Shown: one piece after another, positions 17,280 through 25,135 of the stretch
Layout: the number at the start of each line of letters is the position of its first letter
Position numbering within the stretch: position 1 is the stretch's first letter
NCBI RefSeq assembly: GCF_003182155.1
Contig: NZ_QGTG01000007.1
Location: 62,001-126,000 of the forward strand
Reading direction: 5' to 3'
Length of the DNA stretch: 64,000 nucleotides
Origin: Chitinophaga sp. S165
Lineage (GTDB): Bacteria > Bacteroidota > Bacteroidia > Chitinophagales > Chitinophagaceae
Program-made: the position numbers and the translations under genes
Notes under the pieces: generated by a model
Database searches by the model: none
What the model was told of the DNA's origin: nothing
The model's input: only the letters and a program-made list of their open reading frames with translations

Positions 17280-18968
17280 TTATTTAGCAGGTGCGAACCC
17301 GTCTCCAAGCGATTGTCCCCTCATTTTGATATCCGGTGGCAATTCGTTTGTACATGGTATAGGAGAGTCCCAGCAAAGTCCCCAGTAATTAGGAACATGT
17401 GCCCGCACAGGCGTATCATGAGTGGTATAAGGTACAGGAGCATACGGAGTAGGTGTTAACCACCATTGAGGATGTGGTATGACTGCCGTCATTTTCTTGT
17501 CTACAAATTGCTGCCAAAGGCCCTTTTCCAGCTTAACTGTGATCAGATGAAAGACAAGCACCAATCCTAAGATAGGAGCATAGACCTTTTGTGCCTGTAC
17601 CTTTGGAACACAGATAATGGCTGTAATGGTCATGAGAGGGGCAATATAGCTGTATCCGAAACGCAGGTCGGGAGCCTGAATATACCAGAAGCAACAACCG
17701 GCAAGCAGGAATAAGTATAATGATAATCCTCCTGTTGGTAAATGTTTACGCCTGATCAATACAATTATGGGAGAGATCAATACGAACAGTACAACAGCCT
17801 TCTCATAATACTTCAGGCAGTTATTGAACCAGAAGCTCATTCGCTGGAAGAAAGTGTCTGAGGCATATCGTGCATAATCAGCGACATGGTAGTATGCAAA
17901 TGTCGTAATATCAAGACGGGTGGACCGTAACCTTGACATATCGACTGCCCAGCCGGTATGTAAGAAGTCCGGCTGTTCTATTGGGAACAGCGGATAACCA
18001 GTGAGGATGATATTACGTATGATCCACGGTGCAACTGTAAACAGCGCAATACCCAGCATAGCGGTCAGCTGTAGATATTTCTTTGCACGCAATGCCTCAA
18101 AATAGATGATAGCGCTTAACAGTAGTACGGGTATAGAGGAAATTTTGACAGTGATCAGGAAGGCAGGTAAAAACAGCAGGAATATATTGCCGTGGCCTTC
18201 CACCGGTGTTTCGCCATTGGCCTTTTTTTCCAGCCAGATAAGCGCTACAAGGCATCCAACGTAGAATATCACCGAGTCTGCCGCCGGAGCTATAATGTTA
18301 TAAACACAGAACTGTGGCATACTTATGAGTATGAGAAGTCCTGCCTTCATCAGTCTGATAAAGTTGTTGTCTTTTTCCAGCGGAAAAAGATATAGCGCGG
18401 TTAACAAGTATAATGCGCCATTCAGGTGGTTGCTATTGAATCCCGTCAGCCAGGAAATGTCAAAAAACGTAGCCAGCACATGCCATTGGGAGTTGAACCC
18501 AAAGCGTGTGTGCAAGTTTGCCAGTCCCGGTACGGCCTTATATGTTTTCATCCATTGGACGAACTGAGCGTAATAAAGCCCTTCGTCGAATGAAACGTGA
18601 GGTTGTACCGAAAGGTACAGCATGGAAACGACGGCAATAACGAAGAAAACTTTGGTTGCTATTCCTGCTGAACGGGCCTGCCGGATATTTGCGGACAATT
18701 GTTCGTGTACTGCTTTACGATTAGCCACATATAACACAAGACCGCCCGCGAGGATGATACTGTGCGCCATGCCTGCAAGAGGCATAACGATTGAAAGATA
18801 GGATGCCAGCACCGCAACGAGCGCCAGACCTGTAATTGTCGTTAACGAAAAGTATTCTGGGAACGGGTCCTGTTTCAGGAGTTTACGTTGCAGGAAACGC
18901 TGTAAAGAATGCCCATATATAAAAGAGAGTCCTATTATATATAGGAACTTAACGAACAGGAATAGCAT
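17280..18968 (-). CDS. Polytopic membrane protein, glycosyltransferase-like
   Basis: The 562-residue product has about ten or more hydrophobic segments spread over the whole length, starting with FVKFLYIIGLSFIYG. Loops contain PHVSFDEGLYYAQFVQWM and NLHTRFGFNSQWH, the acidic first loop pattern of lipid-sugar-dependent (GT-C / ArnT-like) glycosyltransferases and of the LIC_10190-like membrane family. It follows a GT2 polyprenyl-phosphate-sugar synthase-type gene by 12 bases, a common pairing in which the GT2 makes the lipid-linked sugar that the membrane enzyme transfers. The acceptor is unknown. The 3' end abuts the 11-bp-repeat region. Confidence 0.8.
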   Translation of the reverse strand: MLFLFVKFLYIIGLSFIYGHSLQRFLQRKLLKQDPFPEYFSLTTITGLALVAVLASYLSIVMPLAGMAHSIILAGGLVLYVANRKAVHEQLSANIRQARSAGIATKVFFVIAVVSMLYLSVQPHVSFDEGLYYAQFVQWMKTYKAVPGLANLHTRFGFNSQWHVLATFFDISWLTGFNSNHLNGALYLLTALYLFPLEKDNNFIRLMKAGLLILISMPQFCVYNIIAPAADSVIFYVGCLVALIWLEKKANGETPVEGHGNIFLLFLPAFLITVKISSIPVLLLSAIIYFEALRAKKYLQLTAMLGIALFTVAPWIIRNIILTGYPLFPIEQPDFLHTGWAVDMSRLRSTRLDITTFAYYHVADYARYASDTFFQRMSFWFNNCLKYYEKAVVLFVLISPIIVLIRRKHLPTGGLSLYLFLLAGCCFWYIQAPDLRFGYSYIAPLMTITAIICVPKVQAQKVYAPILGLVLVFHLITVKLEKGLWQQFVDKKMTAVIPHPQWWLTPTPYAPVPYTTHDTPVRAHVPNYWGLCWDSPIPCTNELPPDIKMRGQSLGDGFAPAK

Positions 18969-18980
18969 AGTAAATATTTA

Positions 18981-19724
18981 CTAGAGATTAATCCGGCTTT
19001 TCTGCCTGGAAAAGATATTATACTTCAATATGCAATAGATAGCACGGAATCCGTCCTTATAGTTGATCTTTTTACCCTCTGCATAAGTACGGCCGTAATA
19101 TGCTATACCTACCTCGTATATACGGATACCTGGAACACGGCTGATCTTGGCGGTAACTTCCGGCTCAAACCCGAAACGGTTTTCCTTCAGATCGATCTGC
19201 TTGATGATACTGCTACGGAACAGCTTATAACAGGTTTCCATATCAGTAAGGTTCAGGTTTGTCAGGGCGTTAGAGAGGAACGTCAGTACCTTGTTGCCTA
19301 TGGTGTGCCAGAAGAACAGGATCCGGTGAGGGCCATCTCCCATAAATCGGGAGCCATACACCACATCAGCAACGCCATCTATCATGGGTTTTAACAAACG
19401 GTTAAACTCTTCAGGGTTATATTCAAGATCGGCGTCCTGTATAATAGTAAAATCACCGCTCGCATGCTGGATACCAGTACGCAGCGCAGCTCCTTTACCC
19501 TTATTCACTTCGTGCCTTATATACTGGATCTTAACATTCGGATAGTTTGTGCGAAACCGTGTCACTTCGCCGCCAGTATTGTCTTTAGAGTGATCATCCA
19601 CCACAACGAGTTCCTTCTGTACGTCACCAATTAATGTAACAGCCTGAACCTTTTCAAGTATATTATATATATATCTTTCTTCGTTGTAAGCTGGAATAAT
19701 TACGGAAAGGAGGTATTGCGACAT
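18981..19724 (-). CDS. Family 2 glycosyltransferase (polyprenyl-phosphate sugar synthase type)
   Basis: The 247-residue product has the GT-A fold signatures of dolichyl/polyprenyl-phosphate sugar synthases: SVIIPAYNEERYI (7-19), VVDDHSKDNT (41-50), NKGKGAALRTGI (74-85), metal-binding DADLEYNPEE (97-106), and the late MGDGPHR / DMETCYKLFR / NRFGFEPEV blocks. It lacks C-terminal transmembrane helices and so should be a soluble or peripheral cytoplasmic enzyme. It probably donates a lipid-linked hexose to the membrane protein encoded 12 bases downstream. The sugar cannot be read from the sequence. Confidence 0.92.
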   Translation of the reverse strand: MSQYLLSVIIPAYNEERYIYNILEKVQAVTLIGDVQKELVVVDDHSKDNTGGEVTRFRTNYPNVKIQYIRHEVNKGKGAALRTGIQHASGDFTIIQDADLEYNPEEFNRLLKPMIDGVADVVYGSRFMGDGPHRILFFWHTIGNKVLTFLSNALTNLNLTDMETCYKLFRSSIIKQIDLKENRFGFEPEVTAKISRVPGIRIYEVGIAYYGRTYAEGKKINYKDGFRAIYCILKYNIFSRQKSRINL

Positions 19725-19917
19725 AATGACAATTTTCAGATTCTCTGCAGCATAATTGCTGTAAGCGGGTGCAAAGAAGCAAAAAAAGCATGTAAAAAAA
19801 AAATATTAATAGCCAGCTCATTTGGAAAAAAACTTTCCTTATTAACGACCATTTAACACTATCATTTGTTACAACACTTTACCTTTACATTATTAGGGTT
19901 TTCATAGGATAGTAAAA

Positions 19918-19957
19918 CAAGAGCCGGATAGTCTTATTTGGCTCTTTCTTTTTTTAT
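19918..19957 (+). terminator. Orphan intrinsic terminator, possibly the 3' end of a small RNA
   Basis: AAGAGCC (19919-19925) and GGCTCTT (19940-19946) form a 7-bp stem followed by a TTCTTTTTTT tract. No plus-strand gene precedes it; the neighbour is the divergent GT2 gene. It could end a short RNA started nearby (TACCTTTA at 19880-19887 is a -7-like box without a well-placed -33). Confidence 0.6.
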
Positions 19958-20127
19958 AAATATTTGTATTTAAGTCACTTGTTTCCCTTCTTTATATCTG
20001 TTCCCGCAGCCGGAAATTATAGCTTTTCGTATACTAAACAGTGTTAATTGTAACACTTTCGTAGGATAAAAGTAGCCAATTTTGTAGGTGTTACTACCTA
20101 CTTCCTTCATTAAAATATCACACAAAA

Positions 20128-20259
20128 ATGTGGCTGGAGTTTTCTACATTTAAGGTTTTTGCCAGCAAACGAGGCAGGATCTCCATCGTTAACCGTCCGC
20201 CGGGAGTATTACTTGGCCGCAGGTGGGACGTTGAACCGGGAGGGCTGCATGTGGGATAG
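20128..20259 (+). CDS. Small open frame, 43 codons, uncertain
   Basis: ATG 20128 to TAG 20257-20259 encodes a basic 43-residue peptide starting MWLEFSTFKVFASKRGR and ending WDVEPGGLHVG. No family is recognised. There is no clear Shine-Dalgarno, only an A-rich stretch ahead of the ATG, which is normal in this phylum. Third positions are G/C-rich compared with the AT-rich surroundings, which hints at coding or at a decayed gene fragment. It could equally be chance. Confidence 0.25.
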   Translation: MWLEFSTFKVFASKRGRISIVNRPPGVLLGRRWDVEPGGLHVG

Positions 20260-20473
20260 CATCCGGAAATATGAGTAAAAATTTACAGGTCTGACTTTTC
20301 ATGCAGAAGGTTATGGAGAAACCCTCCCGATCGCTGCATTTTTACGTATAATATTGATTGTTGCCTGTACTTTTTTATATATTAGACGGCGGAAAAGCTC
20401 TTTTCCGGCTTATTCCACGTTAAATGGTCTAAGAAGACAACTCAAAACCTATAAAGAATAAAACGTTTTGCCA

Positions 20474-21637
20474 ATGAACCGTAAGTTAAGAATGGGAATG
20501 ATCGGGGGCGGTAAGGATGCCTTCATCGGAGCAATTCACCGTATCGCTGCCAACATGGACGGCCTGATCGAATTGAAAGCTGGCGCCCTGAGTGTACATC
20601 CTGAGACGGCCCTGGAATCAGGAAAGATGTTATTCCTGGACCCTGCCCGTACATACACCGACTATAAGACCATGCTGGAGAAAGAGGCTGCACTGCCGGA
20701 GAGCGAAAGGCTGGATTTTATCACCATCGTTACTCCCAACTTCGCACACTTCGAACCTGCGATGATGGCGCTGGACAAAGGCTTTAACGTCGTGATCGAA
20801 AAACCGATCACCTTTAACCTCGATGAAGCCAAACAACTGAAGGCAAAGGTGGAACAAACCGGTCTGACCCTGTTGCTCACACATACTTACACCGGTTATC
20901 CTATGGTGAAACAGGCCCGCCGCATGGTGGCTGAAGGCGCTCTGGGCAAGATCCGTAAGGTATGGGTGGAATATCCACAGGGTTGGTTGAGCAAACCAAC
21001 AGAAAAAGATAGCGCAGGCGCTGCCTGGAGAACTGACCCTAAACGTTCCGGTAAAAGCGGATGTTTCGGCGATATCGGTACCCACGCTGCTAACCTGGCT
21101 GAATATATCAGCGGACTAAAGATCGAAAAACTCTGTGCTGACCTGCTTATTATGGTAGAAGGCCGCGGACTGGATGATGACGGTGCTGTATTGCTCCGCT
21201 TCGACAACGGTGCCGGTGGTGTGCTGATGGCCTCCCAGGTAGCTGCCGGTGAAGAGAATGCACTGAAGATCAGGGTGTATGGTGAAAAAGGCGGTCTTGA
21301 ATGGGCTCAACATGAACCTAATACCCTGCTGGTAAAATGGCTGGACAAACCTGCCGAAATATATCGTGCCGGTGGTAACTATGGTGCTTACCAGAGCAGC
21401 TACGCTATTCATAATACCCGTACTCCGGGCGGACATCCGGAAGGATACCTCGAAGCTTTCGGTAACCTTTACCGCAACTTCGCGCAGACATTACAGGCTA
21501 AACTGGACGGAAAGACCCCTGCTGCGGAATCACTCGATTTCCCTGGCGTAGAAGAAGGTATCCGTGGTATGGCATTCATTGATAATGTGGTTCGTTCCAG
21601 CCAGAGCACTGAGAAATGGACGACGTTTGAAATCTAA
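20474..21637 (+). CDS. Gfo/Idh/MocA-family oxidoreductase
   Basis: The 387-residue product has the N-terminal Rossmann nucleotide-binding motif MGMIGGGKDAFIG (about residues 6-18), the catalytic-region EKPITFNL (EKP motif), and FGDIGTHAANLAEY, the histidine-containing block that follows the C-terminal domain's substrate site. Such enzymes oxidise or epimerise sugars with NAD(P). No signal peptide is evident, so it is probably cytosolic. ATG 20474 is preferred over an in-frame TTG at 20468. It heads a set with a sugar epimerase 17 bases downstream and, further on, cytochrome c, DUF1080 and ThuA genes, suggesting sugar 3-oxidation or 3-keto-sugar reduction. The substrate is inferred only. Confidence 0.92.
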   Translation: MNRKLRMGMIGGGKDAFIGAIHRIAANMDGLIELKAGALSVHPETALESGKMLFLDPARTYTDYKTMLEKEAALPESERLDFITIVTPNFAHFEPAMMALDKGFNVVIEKPITFNLDEAKQLKAKVEQTGLTLLLTHTYTGYPMVKQARRMVAEGALGKIRKVWVEYPQGWLSKPTEKDSAGAAWRTDPKRSGKSGCFGDIGTHAANLAEYISGLKIEKLCADLLIMVEGRGLDDDGAVLLRFDNGAGGVLMASQVAAGEENALKIRVYGEKGGLEWAQHEPNTLLVKWLDKPAEIYRAGGNYGAYQSSYAIHNTRTPGGHPEGYLEAFGNLYRNFAQTLQAKLDGKTPAAESLDFPGVEEGIRGMAFIDNVVRSSQSTEKWTTFEI

Positions 21638-21654
21638 TAATAACAGCACGTATT

Positions 21655-22707
21655 ATGAAAACAATAAAAGGCCCTGGAATTTTCCTGGCGCAGTTCCTCG
21701 GAGATGCTGCGCCTTTCAATAGCCTGGAGAGCATCTGTAAATGGTCTTCAGGATTAGGATTTAAAGGTGTTCAGATCCCAACCTGGGATTCCCGGGTGAT
21801 AGATCTGCAGAAGGCTGCTGAAAGCAAAACTTATGCAGACGAGATCAAGGGTATCGTGAACGCCGCCGGTATGGAGATCACCGAGTTGTCTACGCACCTG
21901 CAGGGACAGCTGGTAGCCGTGCATCCTGCATACAACGAACTGTTTGACGGATTTGCTCCTGCCGATAAAAGAGGTAACGCCGCTGCCCGTACCGAATGGG
22001 CGGTAAATCAGCTGAAATATGCCGCAAAGGCAAGCCGTAACTTAGGACTGGACGCACACGCTACTTTCAGCGGCGCGCTGCTCTGGCATACAGTATACCC
22101 CTGGCCACAGCGCCCTGCCGGATTGGTGGAGACAGGTTTCAGGGAACTGGCCAACCGCTGGCTGCCTATTCTGAATGAATTTGACGCCAACGGAGTAGAC
22201 CTCTGTTATGAGATCCATCCGGGTGAAGACCTGCACGATGGCGTATCTTACGAGCGCTTCCTGGAGGCCACCGGCAATCATAACCGCGCCTGCCTGCTGT
22301 ACGATCCAAGCCATTTCGTGCTGCAGTGCCTGGATTACCTGGAATACATCGATATCTACCACGAGAAGATCAAGATGTTCCACGTAAAGGATGCTGAGTT
22401 CAATCCGACCGGCCGTTCAGGTGTATATGGCGGCTACCAGGGGTGGATCGACCGTCCGGGACGTTTCCGCTCACTGGGTGATGGTCAGGTGGATTTCAAA
22501 TCTGTCTTCAGCAAGCTGACACAATACGATTACAGCGGCTGGGCGGTAATGGAATGGGAGTGCTGCATCAAACATCCGGAAGATGGAGCGAAAGAAGGTG
22601 CGCCGTTCATCCAGAACCATATTATCCGTGTTACTGAAAAGGCATTTGATGACTTTGCAGGCGGTGGGGCTGATGAAACCCTGAACAGGAAAGTATTAGG
22701 GCTGTAA
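21655..22707 (+). CDS. Sugar phosphate isomerase/epimerase (xylose-isomerase-like TIM barrel)
   Basis: The 350-residue product is an AP-endonuclease-2-type TIM barrel. Metal-binding positions are visible in LCYEIHPGEDLHDG (Glu and His), LLYDPSHFV (Asp and His), MFHVKDAEF and the C-terminal AVMEWECC (Glu). It lacks a signal peptide. It is the translational partner of the Gfo/Idh/MocA gene, separated by 17 bases, a pairing repeated in many inositol- and keto-sugar-utilisation clusters. The reaction is probably isomerisation or epimerisation of a keto-sugar; which one is not determined. Confidence 0.9.
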   Translation: MKTIKGPGIFLAQFLGDAAPFNSLESICKWSSGLGFKGVQIPTWDSRVIDLQKAAESKTYADEIKGIVNAAGMEITELSTHLQGQLVAVHPAYNELFDGFAPADKRGNAAARTEWAVNQLKYAAKASRNLGLDAHATFSGALLWHTVYPWPQRPAGLVETGFRELANRWLPILNEFDANGVDLCYEIHPGEDLHDGVSYERFLEATGNHNRACLLYDPSHFVLQCLDYLEYIDIYHEKIKMFHVKDAEFNPTGRSGVYGGYQGWIDRPGRFRSLGDGQVDFKSVFSKLTQYDYSGWAVMEWECCIKHPEDGAKEGAPFIQNHIIRVTEKAFDDFAGGGADETLNRKVLGL

Positions 22708-22949
22708 GAAAGAACGACAGGCCGCCGGTAACAAACAATGAAATAGCTGGGGGGACATTGCTCATCAAATAATATATACATCGTTGTATAATGATGAGTA
22801 TATTACCTCTTAATGGTTCAGAAAGAGTTATACTATGCTGCTTTAGTCGTAGTAAAGCCATTATTATTAATATGGCACGCTTATAGAAGATAATTCACGT
22901 TTTTTATAGAAGTCAAATTTGTATTTAGGAACTTATAAACGATTGTAAA

Positions 22950-23363
22950 ATGAGAATGCGTTTTTTGGCGCCTGTTGTTTTGTGTGCAGTAGTGCTGGCC
23001 TCCTGCGGTGGTGGCAGCAATGAAAGCAAAACTGAAAAGAAAGAAGAAACTGTCAGCGAAACACCGGTAGACAATTCCATGGTAACTCCCGGAGCGGCTG
23101 AAGCTGCAGCTTCAAAAGGTGCTGCCCTGATAGAGCAGAAAGACTGTAAAACCTGCCATAAAGTAGATGCTAAACTGGTAGGTCCCGGTTACAAAGAAGT
23201 AGCCCAGAAATATGAAGCTACAGAAGCAAACATCGAAACCCTGGCTGGTAAAGTAATCAGTGGCGGTAGCGGTAACTGGGGTGAAGTAGCAATGACGCCA
23301 CATCCGGATGTGTCTAAAGACGATGCAAAGGAAATGGTGAAATACATACTGTCGCTGAAATAG
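22950..23363 (+). CDS. Cytochrome c lipoprotein
   Basis: The 137-residue lipoprotein (lipobox LASC, Cys19) has an acidic/Ser-rich linker (about 20-50) and one class I cytochrome c domain. The heme site is CKTCH (66-70) and the Met ligand probably M115 in VAMTPHP. It is anchored in a membrane facing the periplasm and likely takes electrons from a sugar dehydrogenase. Its heme domain strongly resembles the one fused inside the 1138-residue protein downstream (CKTCHKVD, GP-KEVA-KY, GG-G-WGE-AM--HP). A TATAAACGATTGTA near-palindrome sits directly before the ATG. ATG 22956 is an alternative start. Confidence 0.92.
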   Translation: MRMRFLAPVVLCAVVLASCGGGSNESKTEKKEETVSETPVDNSMVTPGAAEAAASKGAALIEQKDCKTCHKVDAKLVGPGYKEVAQKYEATEANIETLAGKVISGGSGNWGEVAMTPHPDVSKDDAKEMVKYILSLK

Positions 23364-23412
23364 TCGTCAGTATTTTATTGGTCTCTCAGCTTTCTATAAT
23401 TAACTATCATAT

Positions 23413-23468
23413 ATAGCCGGTAGTTGCCTGACCGCTTGTGGCGGTACAGTACAGCAACTTCCGGCTAT
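23413..23468. other. Large intercistronic hairpin before the DUF1080 gene
   Basis: ATAGCCGG-T-AGTTGC (23413-23427) pairs with GCAACT-T-CCGGCTAT (23454-23468), and an inner stem ACCGC/GCGGT (23431-23435 and 23441-23445) closes the apex. There is no U-run, so it looks like an mRNA processing or stability element between two genes of the locus rather than a terminator. Confidence 0.7.
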
Positions 23469-23488
23469 TTAAAAAAACTCAATTTGCA

Positions 23489-24202
23489 ATGAAGCACATT
23501 ATTCCCGTTCTGGCACTCAGCCTGCTCTCCATTTCTGCATCCGCACAAGATTTGAATACCCTCACCGCTAAAGAGAAAAAAGCGGGTTGGAAATTATTGT
23601 TCAACGGTACCTCTACCGAAGGCTGGCACACCTACCTGAAAACAGAACCAAGCGCTGCCTGGAAAGTAGAAGACGGTGCACTGGCACTCGACCAGGAAGC
23701 CAAGAAAAATGGCGCTCCCGGTGGTGACCTGGTAACCAACGAAGAGTACGAAAATTATGAACTGTCAATTGATTGGAAGATCTCTGAAGGTGGTAACAGT
23801 GGTATCATTTTCGGTGTTCACGAAGATCCGCAGTTCAAGCAGACTTACTTGACTGGCCCTGAAATGCAGGTGCTGGATGATGCCAAACATCCTGACGGTA
23901 AGATCACCAAACATAATTCAGGTGACCTGTACGACATGAAAAAGTCTGTGAAATACGCTGCAAAACCTGTTGGCGAGTGGAATACAGCAAAGATCCAGAA
24001 GAAGAACGGTAAGCTGACCCTCTGGCTGAATGGTGTTAAAACCGTAGAAACTACAATGGTAGGTGAAGAGTGGAAAGCGCTGATCGCAAGCAGCAAATTT
24101 AAAAACTGGAAAGGTTTCGGCGAATATGCCAAAGGTCATATTGCACTGCAGGACCATGGTAATGATGTATGGTATCGTAATGTTAAAATCCGTGTACTGT
24201 AA
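23489..24202 (+). CDS. DUF1080-family (3-keto-disaccharide hydrolase-like) exported protein
   Basis: The 237-residue product has a signal peptide (IIPVLALSLLSISASA, cleavage before QDL) and one DUF1080 / PF06439 jelly-roll domain: GWKLLFNGTSTEGWHTY (about 30-46), NYELSIDWKISEGGNSGI, EMQVLDD, NGVKTVE, and the C-terminal IALQDHGNDVWYRNVKI. Members of this family have been linked to hydrolysis of 3-keto-glycosides. It acts in the periplasm or outside. ATG 23489 is chosen because the signal peptide begins there. It lies between a cytochrome c and two ThuA genes, consistent with cleavage of oxidised glycosides. Confidence 0.92.
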   Translation: MKHIIPVLALSLLSISASAQDLNTLTAKEKKAGWKLLFNGTSTEGWHTYLKTEPSAAWKVEDGALALDQEAKKNGAPGGDLVTNEEYENYELSIDWKISEGGNSGIIFGVHEDPQFKQTYLTGPEMQVLDDAKHPDGKITKHNSGDLYDMKKSVKYAAKPVGEWNTAKIQKKNGKLTLWLNGVKTVETTMVGEEWKALIASSKFKNWKGFGEYAKGHIALQDHGNDVWYRNVKIRVL

Positions 24203-24300
24203 TATCTCTTACACATGAACAATATCCACGTAAGAAAAACAAAACTTTCGTCTCGGACGGAAGAATATCATAACCTGGCTTCTAACAAAGCAGGTATATT

Positions 24301-24337
24301 AAGCATGGTTCCTTTCAGGAAGGGACCATGCTTTTTT
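24301..24337 (+). terminator. Terminator-like hairpin overlapping the thuA start codon
   Basis: AAGCATGGT-T-CCTT (24301-24314) pairs with AAGG-G-ACCATGCTT (24320-24333), one T-G wobble included, followed directly by six T (24332-24337). This has the form of a strong intrinsic terminator. The ATG at 24305 lies inside the left arm, so the structure could also hide the start codon. Confidence 0.75.
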
Positions 24338-25060
24338 ATTGCCCTTCTGCTGGCATTGGTGATCACTTCAGACAGCCATGCTGCATTATTCAAAAAAACA
24401 CCGCGTTTACTCGTATTCTCTAAAACTGCAGGTTTCCGTCATGATTGTATCCCTGTCGCCAAACTGGCGATGATCAAACTGGGACAGGAAAATGGTTTTG
24501 CGGTAGATACGACTGAAGATGCCAGTGTGTTCAATGATAAAAATCTGAAGCAATATGCGGCTGTAATGTTCCTCAATACAACCGGCAATGTGCTGAACGA
24601 TGAGCAACAGGCGGCAATGGTGAAATACATTCATGGCGGTGGCGGTTACATGGGGATCCATGCAGCTACTGATACAGAATATGAATGGCCCTGGTACAAC
24701 AAGCTGGCAGGCGCCTGGTTCACCAGTCATCCGAAGCAGCAGCAGGCTACTTTGCTGGTGGTAGACCGTAACAACGATGCAACCCGTCACCTGGAAGAAA
24801 AATGGTCCCGTTGGGATGAGTGGTATAACTTTAAAGACCTCAACCCAGATGTACATGTACTGATCAAAATTGATGAAAGCTCCTACGAAGGTGGTAAGAA
24901 CGGAGACAATCATCCTATGAGCTGGTACCATGATTTTGAAGGCGGCCGTGCCTTTTATACAGAATTAGGTCATACGAAAGAGTCCTATGCCGACCCTGTA
25001 TACCTGCAGCATGTGTTGGGCGGTCTTCGCTACGCGATGAACGTTAAAGCCAAAAAATAA
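24305..25060 (+). CDS. ThuA-domain protein, exported
   Basis: The 251-residue product has a signal peptide if translation starts at ATG 24305 (VPFRKGPCFFIALLLALVIT, cleavage after SHA); an in-frame ATG at 24215 would bury that signal. The ThuA (trehalose-utilisation, class I glutamine amidotransferase-like) domain spans about 33-248: RLLVFSKTAGFRHDCIP, AVMFLNTTGNVL, GGGGYMGIHAATDTEYEW, HPMSWYHDFEGGRAFYTELGHT. It is a close paralogue of the N-terminal domain of the following gene. ThuA proteins accompany keto-sugar and trehalose catabolism; the reaction is not firmly established. The start codon lies in a terminator-like hairpin, an unusual arrangement. Confidence 0.88.
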   Translation: MVPFRKGPCFFIALLLALVITSDSHAALFKKTPRLLVFSKTAGFRHDCIPVAKLAMIKLGQENGFAVDTTEDASVFNDKNLKQYAAVMFLNTTGNVLNDEQQAAMVKYIHGGGGYMGIHAATDTEYEWPWYNKLAGAWFTSHPKQQQATLLVVDRNNDATRHLEEKWSRWDEWYNFKDLNPDVHVLIKIDESSYEGGKNGDNHPMSWYHDFEGGRAFYTELGHTKESYADPVYLQHVLGGLRYAMNVKAKK

Positions 25061-25075
25061 ACGCATAGTCCCTAT

Positions 25076-25111
25076 TGCGGGATACGGCATGCAGCCGCAC
25101 CGTATCCCGCA
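25076..25111. other. Intercistronic hairpin between thuA and the fusion gene
   Basis: TGCGGGATACGG (25076-25087) and CCGTATCCCGCA (25100-25111) form a perfect 12-bp stem with a 12-base loop. There is no U-run. It lies 15 bases after the thuA stop and 24 bases before the next ATG. Confidence 0.75.
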
Positions 25112-25135
25112 TTATCAATCAACATAAAAATTATC

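Larger units (their letters stand above)
19725..20473. other. Long intergenic region with an orphan terminator, inverted repeats and a small open frame
   Basis: These 749 bases hold no long gene. Contents: a plus-strand terminator-like hairpin without an upstream gene (19918-19957), an inverted repeat AGTGTTA-ATTG-TAACACT (20040-20057), a second GTAGGT-GTTACT-ACCTAC (20084-20101), a 43-codon open frame (20128-20259), and GGAAAAG-CT-CTTTTCC (20391-20406) in the presumed leader of the following operon. TAAAACGTTTTG at 20459-20470, just before the ATG, is a near-palindrome that could be an operator. Confidence 0.6.

Noticed and set aside
17197..17388. Plus-strand open frame over the 3' end of the membrane glycosyltransferase-like gene
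   Set aside because: It overlaps a supported gene on the other strand and crosses a hairpin; no family recognised.
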